64,000 bases of DNA from Arabidopsis thaliana (taxonomy: Eukaryota; Streptophyta; Magnoliopsida; Brassicales; Brassicaceae), in contig NC_003075.7 in assembly GCF_000001735.4 (NCBI RefSeq), positions 12,587,001-12,651,000 of the forward strand. The letters run 5' to 3'. The notes under the pieces were generated by a model. The model did not search any database, had not been told where the DNA came from, and worked only from the letters and a program-made list of their open reading frames with translations. The position numbers and the translations under genes are program-made. Each line of letters begins with the position of its first letter. The stretch's first letter is position 1. Of the stretch, positions 39,266-51,700 are shown piece after piece.

Positions 39266-39755
39266 GATAAGACCAAATAGTCTTCTCTTTTTTCAGAAAC
39301 TCTCTAGGATTAAAAAGTTTGTGGGTGAAAGAAATATTATCGTGTGGATGATAAGAATAATTGATCTTGTGTTAGTAAATTAGGAATAGATATACAAGTA
39401 GGTTTCTCTCTAAATAAAAAATAAAAGAGTTTAAATTGCATGCGTATAAAAGAAAAAAGTAAGAAGAAAATATGTTCCGGTTAATGGTTGGGTGCATCCG
39501 AATCGAACCGGCGCAAACCAAAAAATCTAAAGGAGATTTGAGGTGATAAAAGGAAATCAGACATTGAACCAAAAAAACAAAAGCGAGACGGTGGAAAGAA
39601 AAAACTGGAAAAGACAGTTTTAGCCCCTCCTAAAAGCAAAGAAAAAAAAGATAATAAATAGCTTCGTCGTCGTGATCGACCTCTGAAATCCCTAAAATAG
39701 GAGGGAAAATATATTGATCGTAGCTAGGGTTATCGACTCTTTTGTCAACCTCTCC
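39266..39755. other. Spacer and promoter of the RRM gene
   Basis: Between the end of the MIR824 duplicated block and the RRM gene. AT-rich to about 39650, then a leader-like stretch. No gene seen. Confidence 0.45.
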
Positions 39756-40359
39756 ATGGACTTTTTCGGTTTTAACAGACCTCAGGTCTGCAAAGAACAC
39801 AAAGTAATCTTCCTCTCCTTATCCTTATGGCTCTCTCTCTGTTTATCAATTTTCTACGTATTTAAGAAAAACATCTGATTAGATCGCTTTTGTACTTTTT
39901 AGGTGCTGAACCTGTTTGCTGATAATCCTGAGATGAAAGCCTTTTTCGAGAAGATGCTTTGATTTTTTTTTGTTTTTGGAGATTTGTAGATGTAAAGATA
40001 TTTTCTTCATCATGTGTTGATTGAATAATTATTATTATTATTATAGTTGGTATATCGACGTTGAAGGATTCGACACTTCGCTTCCTGAGGATGAGATGAA
40101 GGAGGCCTTGACTAATCATTTCAAGTCATGTGGAGTAATCGCTATGGTTTCTTTCCGGAGACACCCTGAAACCGATGTTGTCAACGGCCTTGCTACTATT
40201 ACCATGATGGGAAATGACGCTGATGAGAAGGTGATGCTACTTAATGGAAGTGAATTGGGAGGAAGGAAACTTGTTGTCAAGGCCAACCCTACTCCCAGAC
40301 TGAAACTTGACCATCTTAACCTTCCCTTTGGCGGCTCCTCTGTCCCAGGTACATCATAA
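39756..40359 (+). CDS. AT4G24420: RRM-domain RNA-binding protein, gene model uncertain
   Basis: The last exon (40047-40359, after acceptor TTATAG) encodes one RRM: WYIDVEGFDTSLPEDEMKEA as the RNP2 side, then CGVIAMVSFRR and NGLATITMMG in the RNP1 position, and GGRKLVVKANPTPRLKL. It resembles RRMs of plant nucleolin-like and similar proteins. The domain frame has no ATG before RNP2. An upstream leader exon reads MDFFGFNRPQ (39756-39785, then GT). A second exon from 39903 continues VLNLFADNPEMKAFFEKML to a stop at 39960-39962. Joining exon 1 directly to the RRM exon is out of frame. A weak donor inside exon 2 (AACCT|GTTTGC at 39913) would restore frame. The gene may be expressed as a rarely spliced form or be degenerating. 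The start coordinate is the best ATG, not proven. Confidence 0.55.
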
Positions 40360-41718
40360 GTTTGGAGTCTCTTTGGTGTTTTCAGATCCAGATACAATGC
40401 AACCTGCTTTCTTTTCATCACTCGTTGGGTCCTTATGAACTGTGAGACAATGAAACCCCCTTTGGGTCTTTCTTTCTTTGCCATGTTTAAATGTAAGCTC
40501 CATATGTATGACGTTTGTGTGTGGATGATTAAAGTAAGCTCTATTATCATTATCTAGTTTGACATTTGTGTGTGGATCATTAAGTAAAGCTCTATTATCA
40601 TTGTCTAGTTTCACATTTGTGTGTGGTTGATTTAGTAAAGTTTTTCAATTATTTATCCAGCTCTTTGATTCGGTTGTCAAAATCTGCTCAGATTTAGTAT
40701 CTCGACTTGGTTGTCTTATGTGAACCACCAGTTTACTGTGTTACTCAAGACAGACTGAGACTTTAGCTTGAGGACCTCACTGCACATATCCAAATTCTTA
40801 GTCTCTTCCTTAGGCTCTCAGTGAGGGAGATGCGAACTTCCGAGTTGTAGCTGTGTCCTCCTCATTGTTTCCTTTGCTTCTGCTTCGGTCTTTGTGTAGT
40901 CTTCTTCCTCGTAGACAGATTTTCCGGAATTGTTGCACCGTTTCCTCTATTTTCTACACAAGGTTTTAGGTGCGCAGTCTCAGGGTTGTGTCTTCTTGAA
41001 AATGATTCCATGTACTGCGTAACTCTCTTCTACTTGTGCCGCTGCAACCGCCTACTTGTTCCCTTGTTTGGACATTGCTAAATAAACGCATACATACAAT
41101 TTTGGTTAAGAGATATCTAAAAATGTGTTCCTATCAACCTTTGTAATAACTCTTCTAGATTCTTTTCGAACCCATGAATGCCCATCTCAACCTCCTCAAG
41201 TTTCTTTTGAAGATCATCACAAAAGCAGCATAATATCGTGAATCCAAACTCTCCAACATGTTCTCCTAAGGTTTTAAGTTCTTCTTAAAATCTGTTTCAT
41301 CAGCCCGATGGTAGTCTTGCTTTTGTTCACTTACCTACAAAAATCACGCCTAAATGCCAAGGTTTTTTGCTTGACACCTTTGCATATATCTCATCTAACA
41401 ATCTCATTATCATAGCTTTAAATAAAGAGGTTTCCGTGAATACATACTTTAAAAATCCTAAAATCATACTCTTAACATATTGATAAAGGTACCATAAGTC
41501 ATCACAAGTAATAACAAAAGATCACAACAAATGGCAAAATGTTTAAAAGATCTGAAGAGATGTTTTCATGTCCATGTCCTTCAATCCTCTTTATGATCTG
41601 AAAAAATGTATTTTGAAATATGAATTACAAATCTGTTGAGACAAAAACAAACCAAGAAACCATATATACAATGCTCAACTGGGCTGAGAATTTAACTTTT
41701 AAAACCAAGAAACCACAA
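40360..41718. other. 3' region of the RRM gene and spacer
   Basis: Contains a 51-base tandem repeat (listed separately), then about 1 kb without a gene. Around 40740-41060 the base composition is less AT-rich and pyrimidine-rich, but I see no long frame. Confidence 0.45.
40510..40640 (+). repeat. 51-base tandem repeat, about 2.6 units
   Basis: Units at 40510-40560, 40561-40611 and a partial one at 40612-40640 share GACATTTGTGTGTGGAT and CTCTATTATCATT. They lie just downstream of the RRM gene, probably in or next to its 3' UTR. Confidence 0.7.
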
Positions 41719-42538
41719 ACATACCACACTACCCTTTTAAAAACTATCCTATATGTTAGATGCTTATTGCATAGCCTAATTTTGTTTTCTCATGGTGCAG
41801 CAGGTTAGTTTCTTGTGTACCTCTAGATATATATTCTCTTGCTGCCTAGGGTTCCCAAGCTGCCCATTTTTTTTTTTAAACTGTTCCCCAAACACCCATC
41901 CAATAAGAAAGGTCTACTTTGTAGCTCAAAGCTATTAGAGTTGTGCTCGCGTCTTGGTTTTACTGTTTTAGTTACCCCATCGATGGTCTAGAATATGCGA
42001 GGTGACTCTCATGGAGGTAAAGTGAATTGGTAATTTTGTGAAGCACCCAACATAATGGTAATTCCTTACAAGGTTAATTAAAAGTTTTTTCAGCTTGTTG
42101 TTTTGCTAGATTTATTCTAGACCAATGGATCTGCCAATGCAACTTAGGTGATGCTTCCAAGTATACTTGTGTGAGCTTTTTTCGTAAACTAATAATGTAA
42201 ATGGAAGTGATTTGTTGCAAAGGTGAATAAGTGTTGTTGCCTTAGCAAGAACTAAAGAAGACAGAAACAGGTTTTGAAAGAGAGCCAAGTGTGTGTTTAT
42301 GGTAGAAAGAGCAAAGTAGACGAAAGGTGTACCTTTTTGACTTCTTGTCACTGATTCTCTCTCACTCATCCATTTCATGCTGCATCAGAAAACAACATAA
42401 GGAATGGTTGACGTAACGCCAAGCATTAGGCGTTGCTTATAAATTAATACATTCATTCCATTACTAACGTAATTCAGTAGATTCTGACTACATATGAAGT
42501 CAATGTATGTATGTATCTATCTAATTTAGCCAATGTAT
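41719..42538 (+). repeat. Direct duplication, degenerate MIR824 half-copy
   Basis: Second copy of the block at 38229-39265. A deletion of about 225 bases relative to copy 1 joins TTAGTTACCC directly to CATCGATGGTCTAGA (41978-41992), leaving 15 of the 21 star-strand bases. No counterpart of the mature miR824 arm is present upstream, so this copy cannot make the known duplex. Sequence identity remains high (long stretches such as AACTAAAGAAGACAGAAACA are unchanged), pointing to a fairly recent duplication. Confidence 0.8.
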
Positions 42539-43017
42539 ACTCTCTTTTAAGTACTTTCATAAATATGGATACAACTACTTTTTTTTATACATACATGGAC
42601 TATATATCAAACAAGTGACCATAAATGATCCTATTCTTTTTAACAAAGTGTGACCATGGTTTTCAATAATATGTGACATGAGAAAAATCTGATTCAAATG
42701 AACGATGTTAAACATATTTATTTCACCTTTTCAATTAACTTTGCCGGGGATAGATTTATGGGTAACAAATGTAACTTCTTGCGTGAGAATCCATCAACAA
42801 ATGGAATAATATGTTGGATATACAGTACTTACCCAAAAAGTAAATAAAAGAAGCTCAAAGCTTAAAGATACCACTTGTCCAATCTTGAAGAAGAATCAAA
42901 CGATCTCTACAAATTGAAGATGAATCAAACTTATCCACAGATTGTTTCTCTACAAAAGCTTCAACCTCATATCTCTGAAAACAACACAATTAGAAAGAAA
43001 GATTGTGAGAGAAAGAG
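42539..43017. other. Promoter region of the rhamnogalacturonate lyase gene
   Basis: AT-rich upstream region of the lyase gene. The ATG-initiated frame at 42875 is in another frame and looks like leader sequence. No other gene seen. Confidence 0.4.
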
Positions 43018-45975
43018 ATGTCGAACCAAGATTCTGTTCAGTTGGATGTCCAAGAAAGCCATGTAATATCCCTCTCCCTCACACATAGCTGCTTCATCTA
43101 TATGTTTTTGTCCATATCACCATATGTATATACATGAATATGGTAAATGCAGGTGGTCATGGGAAATGGTAAAGTGAAAGTGACCATATCAAAACCAGAT
43201 GGTTTTGTTACCGGAATCTCTTACCAGGGCGTCGACAATCTACTAGAAACTCACAACGAAGATTTCAATCGAGGGTACTTAGTGTAGAATGTTTGCTTAT
43301 ACATGCACCAGTCTATTACTAAACTTATTACAACATATGAAATGTTGTGTCCAAACTCAGGTACTGGGACCTTGTTTGGAGCGATGAAGGGACGCCTGGA
43401 ACCACAGGGAAATCCGAGCGGTAAGTATAGATCGTTCCATCGAGCTTATAACAGATCAAGTCTTTATATAAATGTTTATAAACTTGGCTGAGGCAGGATC
43501 AAAGGCACAAGTTTTGAAGTAGTAGTGGAAAATGAAGAGCTGGTAGAAATTTCCTTCTCAAGGAAATGGGATTCTTCTCTCCAAGACAGTATTGCTCCTA
43601 TTAATGTTGACAAGAGGTATGTCATTTTAATACAACATGCATTTATGTGTGAGTGTGACAGAGAGTTTGATTTGGATATTGTATCATTCAGGTTCATAAT
43701 GCGTAAAGATGTAACTGGATTCTACTCATATGCGATATTTGAGCATCTAGCGGAATGGCCAGCTTTTAACTTGCCTCAGACAAGGATTGTCTACAAGCTT
43801 CGTAAAGACAAGTAACTAAAGTTCAATATCAATCTTTCCCTTAAAACCAATATTAGTATATACTCATGTGGAAAGAAAACTTGCAGGTTTAAATATATGG
43901 CGATTGCTGATAACAGGCAGAGGAAAATGCCACTTCCAGAGGATAGATTGGGGAAAAGAGGAAGACCTTTGGCTTATCCTGAAGCTGTTCTTCTTGTTCA
44001 TCCTGTTGAAGACGAGTTTAAAGGAGAGGTTGATGACAAGTATGAGTATTCAAGTGAGAACAAAGATCTGAAAGTGCATGGATGGATCTCACATAACTTG
44101 GATTTGGGTTGCTGGCAAATCATTCCTAGCAATGAGTTCAGATCAGGTGGCTTGTCCAAACAGAACCTTACTTCTCATGTTGGTCCCATCAGTCTTGCTG
44201 TATGTTTCTTTTCTCTCTTCCTCCTTGAAACATGTTCTCTTATCTATGATGATGGGTTCTTACTTAATGATTGTGTAAACACAGATGTTTTTGAGTGCTC
44301 ACTACGCGGGTGAGGATATGGTGATGAAGGTGAAAGCAGGGGACTCATGGAAGAAAGTGTTTGGTCCTGTCTTTACTTACCTCAATTGCTTGCCTGACAA
44401 AACCTCTGACCCTCTTTCGCTATGGCAAGACGCTAAAAACCAGGTTTATCCATTAACCAACCTTCTACCTTTTGTGCATATTATAAAAAACTTATCTAAC
44501 ATTGTAGGAAGTGGTGTTTGATTAGATGTTAACTGAAGTCCAAAGCTGGCCTTACGATTTCCCTGCTTCAGAAGACTTTCCAGTGTCCGATAAGCGCGGT
44601 TGCATCAGCGGTAGATTACTAGTATGCGACAAGTAAGCCTCACATTCCACCATTTGCTCTGCTTTTCTTCGTTTTACTATCATTCACTCACCGTTGTTTT
44701 CTTATGTTTTTTTGTTAAAATTCCTTCAGATTTCTTAGTGATGATTTTTTACCAGCAAATGGTGCTTTCGTAGGGTTGGCTCCACCAGGAGAGGTTGGAT
44801 CCTGGCAATTAGAATCTAAGGTCAGCCATGCAAATTATACTCTTAGACCATATAAGAATATACATGTAAACAATGAACTTATGCTTGCATGAATTTAACT
44901 TATATACATAGGGATATCAATTCTGGACAGAAGCAGATTCTGATGGTTATTTCGCGATAAATGATATCCGAGAAGGCGAGTATAATCTCAATGGTTATGT
45001 GACAGGATGGATAGGAGACTATCAATACGAACAATTGATTAACATTACTGCAGGTTATATTTTCTTTAACTTACAATGTAATCAAGATTTATATTAGGCT
45101 GTATCAAGAAGTGCAAGTTAACTTAACATTAGCTACACTCTGCACACAAAAACCAGGCTGCGACATTGACGTTGGCAATATCGTGTATGAACCGCCCCGA
45201 GATGGGCCAACAGTGTGGGAAATAGGGATACCTGACCGGTCTGCAGCTGAGTTCTTTGTTCCAGACCCAAATCCCAAATACATCAACAAACTATATATTG
45301 GTCATCCTGATAGGTATGTCCATGATCAAAGATATCACAACATTAAGGTTTCAGATTGTTAAAACAGTAGAGAGCTAAAGTATGGTTGTACGTAAGCAGG
45401 TTTAGGCAATACGGGCTATGGGAAAGATACACAGAACTATATCCTAAGGAAGATTTGGTGTTCACCATTGGCGTCAGTGATTACAAAAAAGATTGGTTCT
45501 TTGCACACGTTACCAGGTAACAAATATTTCACATTTTCTAAGAAGAGTAAAACAAAGAAGCCTCACATTTATTTTAAATGATGATAGGAAAATGGGAGAT
45601 GATACATATCAGAAAACAACATGGCAAATCAAGTTCAAGCTAGAGAATGTACAGAAAAGTTGCACATACAAAATCCGGATCGCGCTAGCAACTGCAAATG
45701 TAGCAGAATTACAGGTGAGGATGAATGATGATGACACAGAAAAGACTACTCCTATATTCACAACGGGTGTAATCGGGCACGATAACGCGATTGCAAGACA
45801 TGGGATACATGGAATCTATAGGCTTTATAATGTGGATGTACCAAGTGAGAAGCTTGTGGAAGGAGACAACACTTTGTTCTTGACACAAACCATGACCACC
45901 ACTGGAGCCTTTAATGGTCTCATGTATGACTATATCCGCCTCGAAGGACCTCCTTTAGATTCATACTCTCACTAG
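43018..45975 (+). CDS. AT4G24430: Rhamnogalacturonate lyase (polysaccharide lyase family 4)
   Basis: Thirteen exons: 43018-43062, 43153-43274, 43361-43420, 43497-43616, 43692-43811, 43887-44199, 44285-44443, 44526-44632, 44730-44820, 44912-45053, 45157-45313, 45400-45516 and 45588-45975, giving 646 aa. The start MSNQDSVQLDVQESH followed by VVMGNGKVKVTISKPDGFV is typical of the family's beta-sandwich N terminus. Catalytic-domain landmarks include YWDLVWSDEG, FEHLAEWPAFNLPQTR, and KVHGWISHNLDLGCWQIIPS. A fibronectin III-like middle domain (GCISGRLLVCDK onward) and a C-terminal carbohydrate-binding jelly roll (TTWQIKFKLENVQKSCTYKI to NGLMYDYIRLEGPP) follow. The family cleaves the rhamnose-galacturonate backbone of pectin by beta-elimination. 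No signal peptide is visible, so the route to the wall is unclear. Confidence 0.92.
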
Positions 45976-46459
45976 GACTTTTAGTCACATTATTGTATAC
46001 GCAATTTTGTATTGCGGGTTACTTTACTAATAAAAAAAAAGACATTATATGGGCCTTGTGTTGGGCCTTCTTTCTAATCTCAGATTTGACTTTATTACAA
46101 ACGAAAGGGTAAGAATGTAATTTTTCGCCGACTCGATCTATCGCTGCCTATATATACAGTTACCTGCAAAATCTAGGGTATAAAAGCCCCTAATTTTTTC
46201 TCCGCCCAAGAGACAAAAATCCTTCGCAATCGAGCAACGGAAGCTCCTGCATCCACCGTCCAAATCTCTTCTAACGTCGCCGGAGATCGGTAAACCGGTT
46301 CTTCATCCCGTATTCATCTCTTATTGAGGTCTTAGATTCATCTAGCACCTTTTTTTTGGCGTCGAAACTTTCAGATTCCCTATTTGTAATTAGTTGCGAA
46401 TTTTGATTCGACGATTTGTTGCTCGAATTTGAATCAACAGATCGTTGGGGAAGTAGAGA
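45976..46459. other. Spacer and TFIIA gamma leader
   Basis: 3' UTR of the lyase, then a promoter with a TATATATACAG stretch near 46150 and a likely spliced leader (donor GGTAAACC near 46288; acceptor CAACAG before 46441). GGGCCTT/AGGCCC-like motifs near 46052-46068 may be site II-like elements. No other gene seen. Confidence 0.4.
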
Positions 46460-47553
46460 ATGGCGACGTTTGAGCTGTACAGGAGATCGACGATCGGGAT
46501 GTGTCTGACGGAGACTTTGGACGAGATGGTTCAGAGCGGTACGCTGAGCCCTGAGCTAGCTATCCAAGTCCTTGTTCAATTTGACAAGGTTTCAATTTAA
46601 CTTTTATTTGACTGATCTTGGCGTCTTGATTCGTTTTTGTGGTTTTTTTTTTCTTTCCTCTTTTTGATATCTGTATGCTTGTTGTAGTCCATGACTGAAG
46701 CTCTGGAGAGCCAAGTGAAGACCAAGGTGTCCATCAAGGTGATTTTCAGTTCTTTTAATCTCTTAGTCAGCGTAATTGGGTAGAAGAAAATATCCAGTTC
46801 GTGAATTGGGTGGAAGACGATTAAGAGTTTCTAAACTATCTTGCTCTATTCGGTTATCGTTAAGAGTTTCTGTGAGTAATGGGTTGAAGCTGGATATCAA
46901 ATAATTTAGTGTTAAAAAGTTCAACTTGATAGTAAGATGTGGATTCAGTTATCTGCCTGATAAGGTTATTAGATTTGCTAGCACAGGAAATACTAACACT
47001 GTCATGGATTCAATCAAGTTCATAGTTTCTTTGGATGTCATATATGAATAATAGGTTGCAGATTCCCATTCCTAGAGTTAAGTGTCAACCTTAGATTAAG
47101 CTGTATGGATTTCAGTTATCTGGCTAGGAGCTTATATCTGTTTTACCTCAAGAAATACTTGCAATTTTATGAATACTCTCGAGTGTTGTAGACTCGTAGT
47201 TTATTTGTCTGGACGTTGTATGTTCTTTTGGAAGCTGACTGATCAATTGTTTTTGGTGTTCATCACTAATCTGGATAGTCAAAAATTGAGCTTATTCTTT
47301 GCTCCGAAGACACTTTTTTTTAAAAAAATCATATCTGGATCTCAAAATAAGAGAAAACTTTGGCAGATGAAACAATCAGATTCTTACTATCGTTTCTTAT
47401 TTATTATTTCAGGGACACCTGCACACTTACAGGTTCTGTGACAATGTCTGGACCTTCATATTACAGGACGCAATGTTCAAGAGTGACGATCGTCAAGAGA
47501 ATGTGAGCCGGGTGAAGATAGTGGCATGTGATTCCAAGCTGCTCACACAGTGA
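46460..47553 (+). CDS. TFIIA-S: Transcription initiation factor IIA gamma (small) subunit
   Basis: Three exons, 46460-46588, 46688-46738 and 47413-47553, giving 106 aa, the normal length. The N-terminal four-helix part starts MATFELYRRSTIGMCLTETL and has SGTLSPELAIQVLVQFDKSM. The C-terminal beta-barrel part has VKTKVSIKGHLHTYRFCDN and VWTFILQDAMF. TFIIA gamma pairs with the processed alpha/beta subunit and stabilises TBP on the TATA box for RNA polymerase II initiation. It is nuclear and usually encoded by one essential gene in Arabidopsis. The second intron is long (674 bases). Confidence 0.97.
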
Positions 47554-48747
47554 GATGCAAATTGTCTGCAGGGAATTTACTTTCCTTTGTACTAGATTTT
47601 GAGTTTTTTCACTTTGTAAACTCAGCACTTGCTATATATGTTGAGCACTTGCTATATGTTGAGCTCCATCTGCAGCCATCAATTTAGCCTATATGTAAAT
47701 TCTCGGCCCAAGGACATAAGGATACATTCTGTTGCTATGAGAAAGTTCTTGAGCTTCATCTTGAGTTTTTTTTTTTTTTTTTTTTTTGTCAAGAGTGTTA
47801 CTTTTATATATATAAGCCAGTACAAACCGAGTCAGTACAAAAGTGGAGGAAACAACCATGAACAAAAGCATGGACTAAAGCCTAACCTATCAACTATTAC
47901 AGATATGATTAACAAGAACAAACTTGACAAACACTAGAGAAGGTTAAACTTGTATCATAAACGAAACTAGTCTAAAACAGAATCCAAAAGGTGACCTAAT
48001 CTGTTCTTATGACCTTTTATCTGTAAAATTCCGAACCACTTGATATTGATTTGGACAAAACTTTGTCTCATGGAACTGATTGGTCTCAAAGCCATTGGTT
48101 AATCTTAGACTCTTTCTTTCTCTTGGCTCACTTCACTCTCCTTTTTTTAGGTGAGAGTGAGTTATTATATGTATGTGTCATTTTTGCCTTTTCAGATGCC
48201 TTACTTAACCAACGCAGAAGAGAATAGGATTCCTGCAAGATTGTTTCTGTGAGGGTTCTTGTCTGATTCTGGAACTTTGAAGCATAGCGGTTGATGTCCC
48301 TTTTTTCTCTCCTCTGTTTCAAAGCCACACGGCACTTTTGGCACCTTTATCCTGTGAGAACCAAGTGAGTATAATCCTTTGGTTTATAATGGAACAGAGT
48401 CTTTGCTTTTCTCGAGTTCTCTCTTATGCTGTACCTGTGTAATTGATGCTGTTTACAAAAAGTTTTTTCTTTGATGCAGGAAACTACTTGTGTGTATTTT
48501 GAAGAGCTTCTATAGATTTGATACGTTTAACGCATAAAAACAGCTCAAGTTTGTGAAGTGGAACAAGGTAAACATATGGAAATAAGTTGGCTGGACTATA
48601 CAGTAAATGATGTTGTTGTTACTCCGATTCTGTTCCAAGATGACAGTAATGATCAGTGGTCCATCAACTAGAACTTAAATTTTATTTTTTGGAACTATCT
48701 GAGATCCTTCATAAGTTTAGTTGAGGCTCACCTGTTACCTCTTTTTT
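47554..48747. other. Spacer and likely spliced 5' leader of GWD2
   Basis: TFIIA 3' UTR with a T-run (about 47767-47787), then spacer. The region from about 48330 looks transcribed. A plausible leader intron ends at TTTGATGCAG (48480). No protein gene seen. Confidence 0.4.
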
Positions 48748-48774
48748 ATGAATAGCTGCCATGGCAACCTCTAA
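48748..48774 (+). promoter_or_regulatory. Upstream ORF overlapping the GWD2 start codon
   Basis: An ATG 13 bases before the GWD2 start opens an eight-codon frame (ATG AAT AGC TGC CAT GGC AAC CTC TAA) that ends 12 bases inside the coding region in another frame. If the mature leader includes it, scanning ribosomes would be partly diverted. Confidence 0.4.
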
Positions 48775-51700
48775 ATCCCAACAATTCCAGCTAATTGAAG
48801 GGATGGAGCTTCAGGTCTGTTCTTTCTTCTGTCCTCCTGGAATTTAAAATATCAGATTCTGGACTTAATCTTACGTATCGATAATAGATCACCGTCACTG
48901 GATTGCCGAATGGGAGCAGTGTAAGAGCTGAGTTTCACCTGAAGAACTGCACTCGCGCATGGATTCTTCATTGGGGTTGTATTTACCAAGGAAATAAGTG
49001 AGTAATGGATGATCTATAAGATAGAATTTATACTTCAAAAATATCTGTTTGTTTTGACTTATGTTATCTACAGCCATTGGTATATCCCATCTGAACATTC
49101 CTCGAAGCAAGGTGCATTGCAGACTACCTTTGTGAAGGTCCCTTTCATTTCTTGTTTATCTACAAGGTTTTTCTAGAAGTCCATATTTTTCTGCAAAGTG
49201 TTTCTTCCCAACTGCAGAGTGGGGATGCATATGTAGTGATCCTTGAGTTGCGGGATCCAAGGGTACGCGCAATTGAATTTGTTTTGAAAGATGGTAGCCA
49301 TAACAGATGGTGCGTATTTCCTTCTTTTCTATAACAGAGTCATGCTTGTGACTTGTGAGGGATGAACGGGAATGCACCTTGTTGCCTAATGGAAATTTTA
49401 GGTTGAGACAGCATAATGGAAACTTCCGTGTTGAGATTCCCTGGAATGATCTGCATGCTCATCATCGGATACCGAAGACTCTGATAGAAAGAAGAGCACA
49501 TAAGATATGGGACCGGAAGGGACGACCACAAAGCTCTGCACGTGAACAACAGGTAAAAATTGCTTTAATGTGTGCTTTAGATTAGCTCATCTATGTGTTT
49601 ATGATTTGTAAAGGCTGTCTCTCTTTTCTTGCATGTGTCATTTCAGATAGACTATGACAATGCAGTAAGAGAGCTCCACGCCGAGCTCGCTAGAGGAATA
49701 TCTTTAGACGAACTTCAGGCTAACTCTACAGTACCAGTGGAGAAAGAAGAAACCAGTGAGCCACATCACACAATGATCCAATCATATCGCCGGAAGCATG
49801 ATGTTCAGAAATGGTTACAGAAATATACGGAACCAATCAACAGAAGTGGAAGTGTGAAAAGTTCAGCCCTTGCAGAACTCTCCAAGAGATCTGTGGGCCA
49901 AGAAAATCTAGTTTCACAGAAAAGCTTTCATGTCAGAAACTACGAGATCACGGTTCGTTTTATTATATTTTTTGTTCAACAAGATTTTGTAAATATTGTT
50001 ACTCTCCAACAAGATTTTATAATACAACTACTTCGTACAGTCATTTTCATTATTGGTAGTTTTTTAACAACTTCTAGATAATATCTAGGTCCTCCAAAGG
50101 GATGTTAAGGGAGATTGTCGCTTATGGATTGCCACGAACATGGCAGGTCCAACAGTTCTCCATTGGGGAGTCGCAAAGTCATCTGCAGGAGAGTGGTTGG
50201 TAAGATGTTCTTGCTTCTGTAGATATTCCTTAATAGAATCTTCTCAATCAGAGAATGATTTTTATAACTCTAAATAGATACCACCACCTGACGTGTTACC
50301 TGAGAAATCAAAATTTGTTCACGGAGCATGTCAAACACAATTTACCGATATGTCGAGCAGAGAACACTCTTATCAGGTGAAGCAATATTTTTACAAAGAT
50401 TACCATATTTTGTTGTAAAGTACTTTTATCCTAATTTATCTGAATTTACTAACGCATCAAATCTTTTTCACATTGGAAAAGTTTATTGATATAAATTTAA
50501 AACGAGGTGGTTTTGTTGGTATCCAATTTGTAATATGGTCGGGAGGCTACTGGGTGAACAATAACGGAGCCAACTTCGTTGTAAACCTGAAGTCAGCAGA
50601 CAGTACCAGTGGTAAGGTGAGTAAAGTCATCACACCATCAGTGGAATGGTAATGTTGGAATGCTCTAATCACTAGGGGAGTTCGCTTCTAAACATGCTTA
50701 TTCTCCTCAGCTTGACGTGGATGAAAAGTATGTTCTCAAATGGTTACTTGATGAAATATCTGAGCGAGAGAAAGAGGCTGAGAGATCATTGATGCACAGG
50801 TAAGTCAAAGTATCTAGATCGTTATGAATCTGTATAAACTAGTTTTCCTTTTTAATAATGTCAGTGAAGTTTCTTATAAGCATAGCTTGGCAGGTTCAAC
50901 ATTGCAACAGAGTTGACCGAGCGTTGTAAGGATGAAGGAGAAGGTGGATGTATTGGTATAATGGTGTGGATGAGATTCATGGCCACCAGACATCTCACCT
51001 GGAATAAGAACTATAACGTGAAACCTCGGTAGAGCTATTGTTCCATTGGCTACTTTTGATAGTTGATCCTTTTTGTTCTTTCTTTTAATCAGACCTTTTC
51101 TGCAGGGAAATTAGTGAAGCACTAGAAAGATTCACCAATTTGATGGAGAAAATATATTTGCAGCAACCAAATAAGAGAGAAATTGTGAGACTAACTATGG
51201 CACTTGTGGGTCGTGGAGGTCAAGGTGATGTTGGGCAGAGAATCCGTGACGAAATCCTTGTTATTCAGGTATATAGTTCAAAATCTCTGCAACTAAAACT
51301 TTTCCTTGTCTTGTTAGAGTAGTTTGTCTTTGTACTTTCTTTCTTTTTTGTTTTAACATTTTCTTGTCTTTATTATCTTTTGTTAGAGAAATAACCACTG
51401 CAAATCCGGCATGATGGAAGAGTGGCACCAAAAGTTGCACAACAACAGTAGCGCAGATGATGTGATAATTTGTGAGGTAAAGATGCTTCCATTTGAAGTA
51501 AGATACTCACATTTAGTGATTGGTAAATAAGAGGAAGAATAACATCTCAGATAAAGTTGAAACTCCATTCTAAAACTCGCTACTTCTTAAAAAGCAGCTA
51601 ACTAGCTAGTTCAGAAGTTTAGTTTCCTGTTGTAAATATCTGATGAGTTTATTTCTTCTGCCATAGGCTCTCTTGAACTATGTGAGATCTGACTTCAGGA

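Noticed and set aside
47767-47787. T-run of about 21 bases, considered as a retroposon poly-A tail
   Set aside because: No flanking target-site duplication or recognisable SINE/LINE body is visible. It reads as a simple homopolymer.
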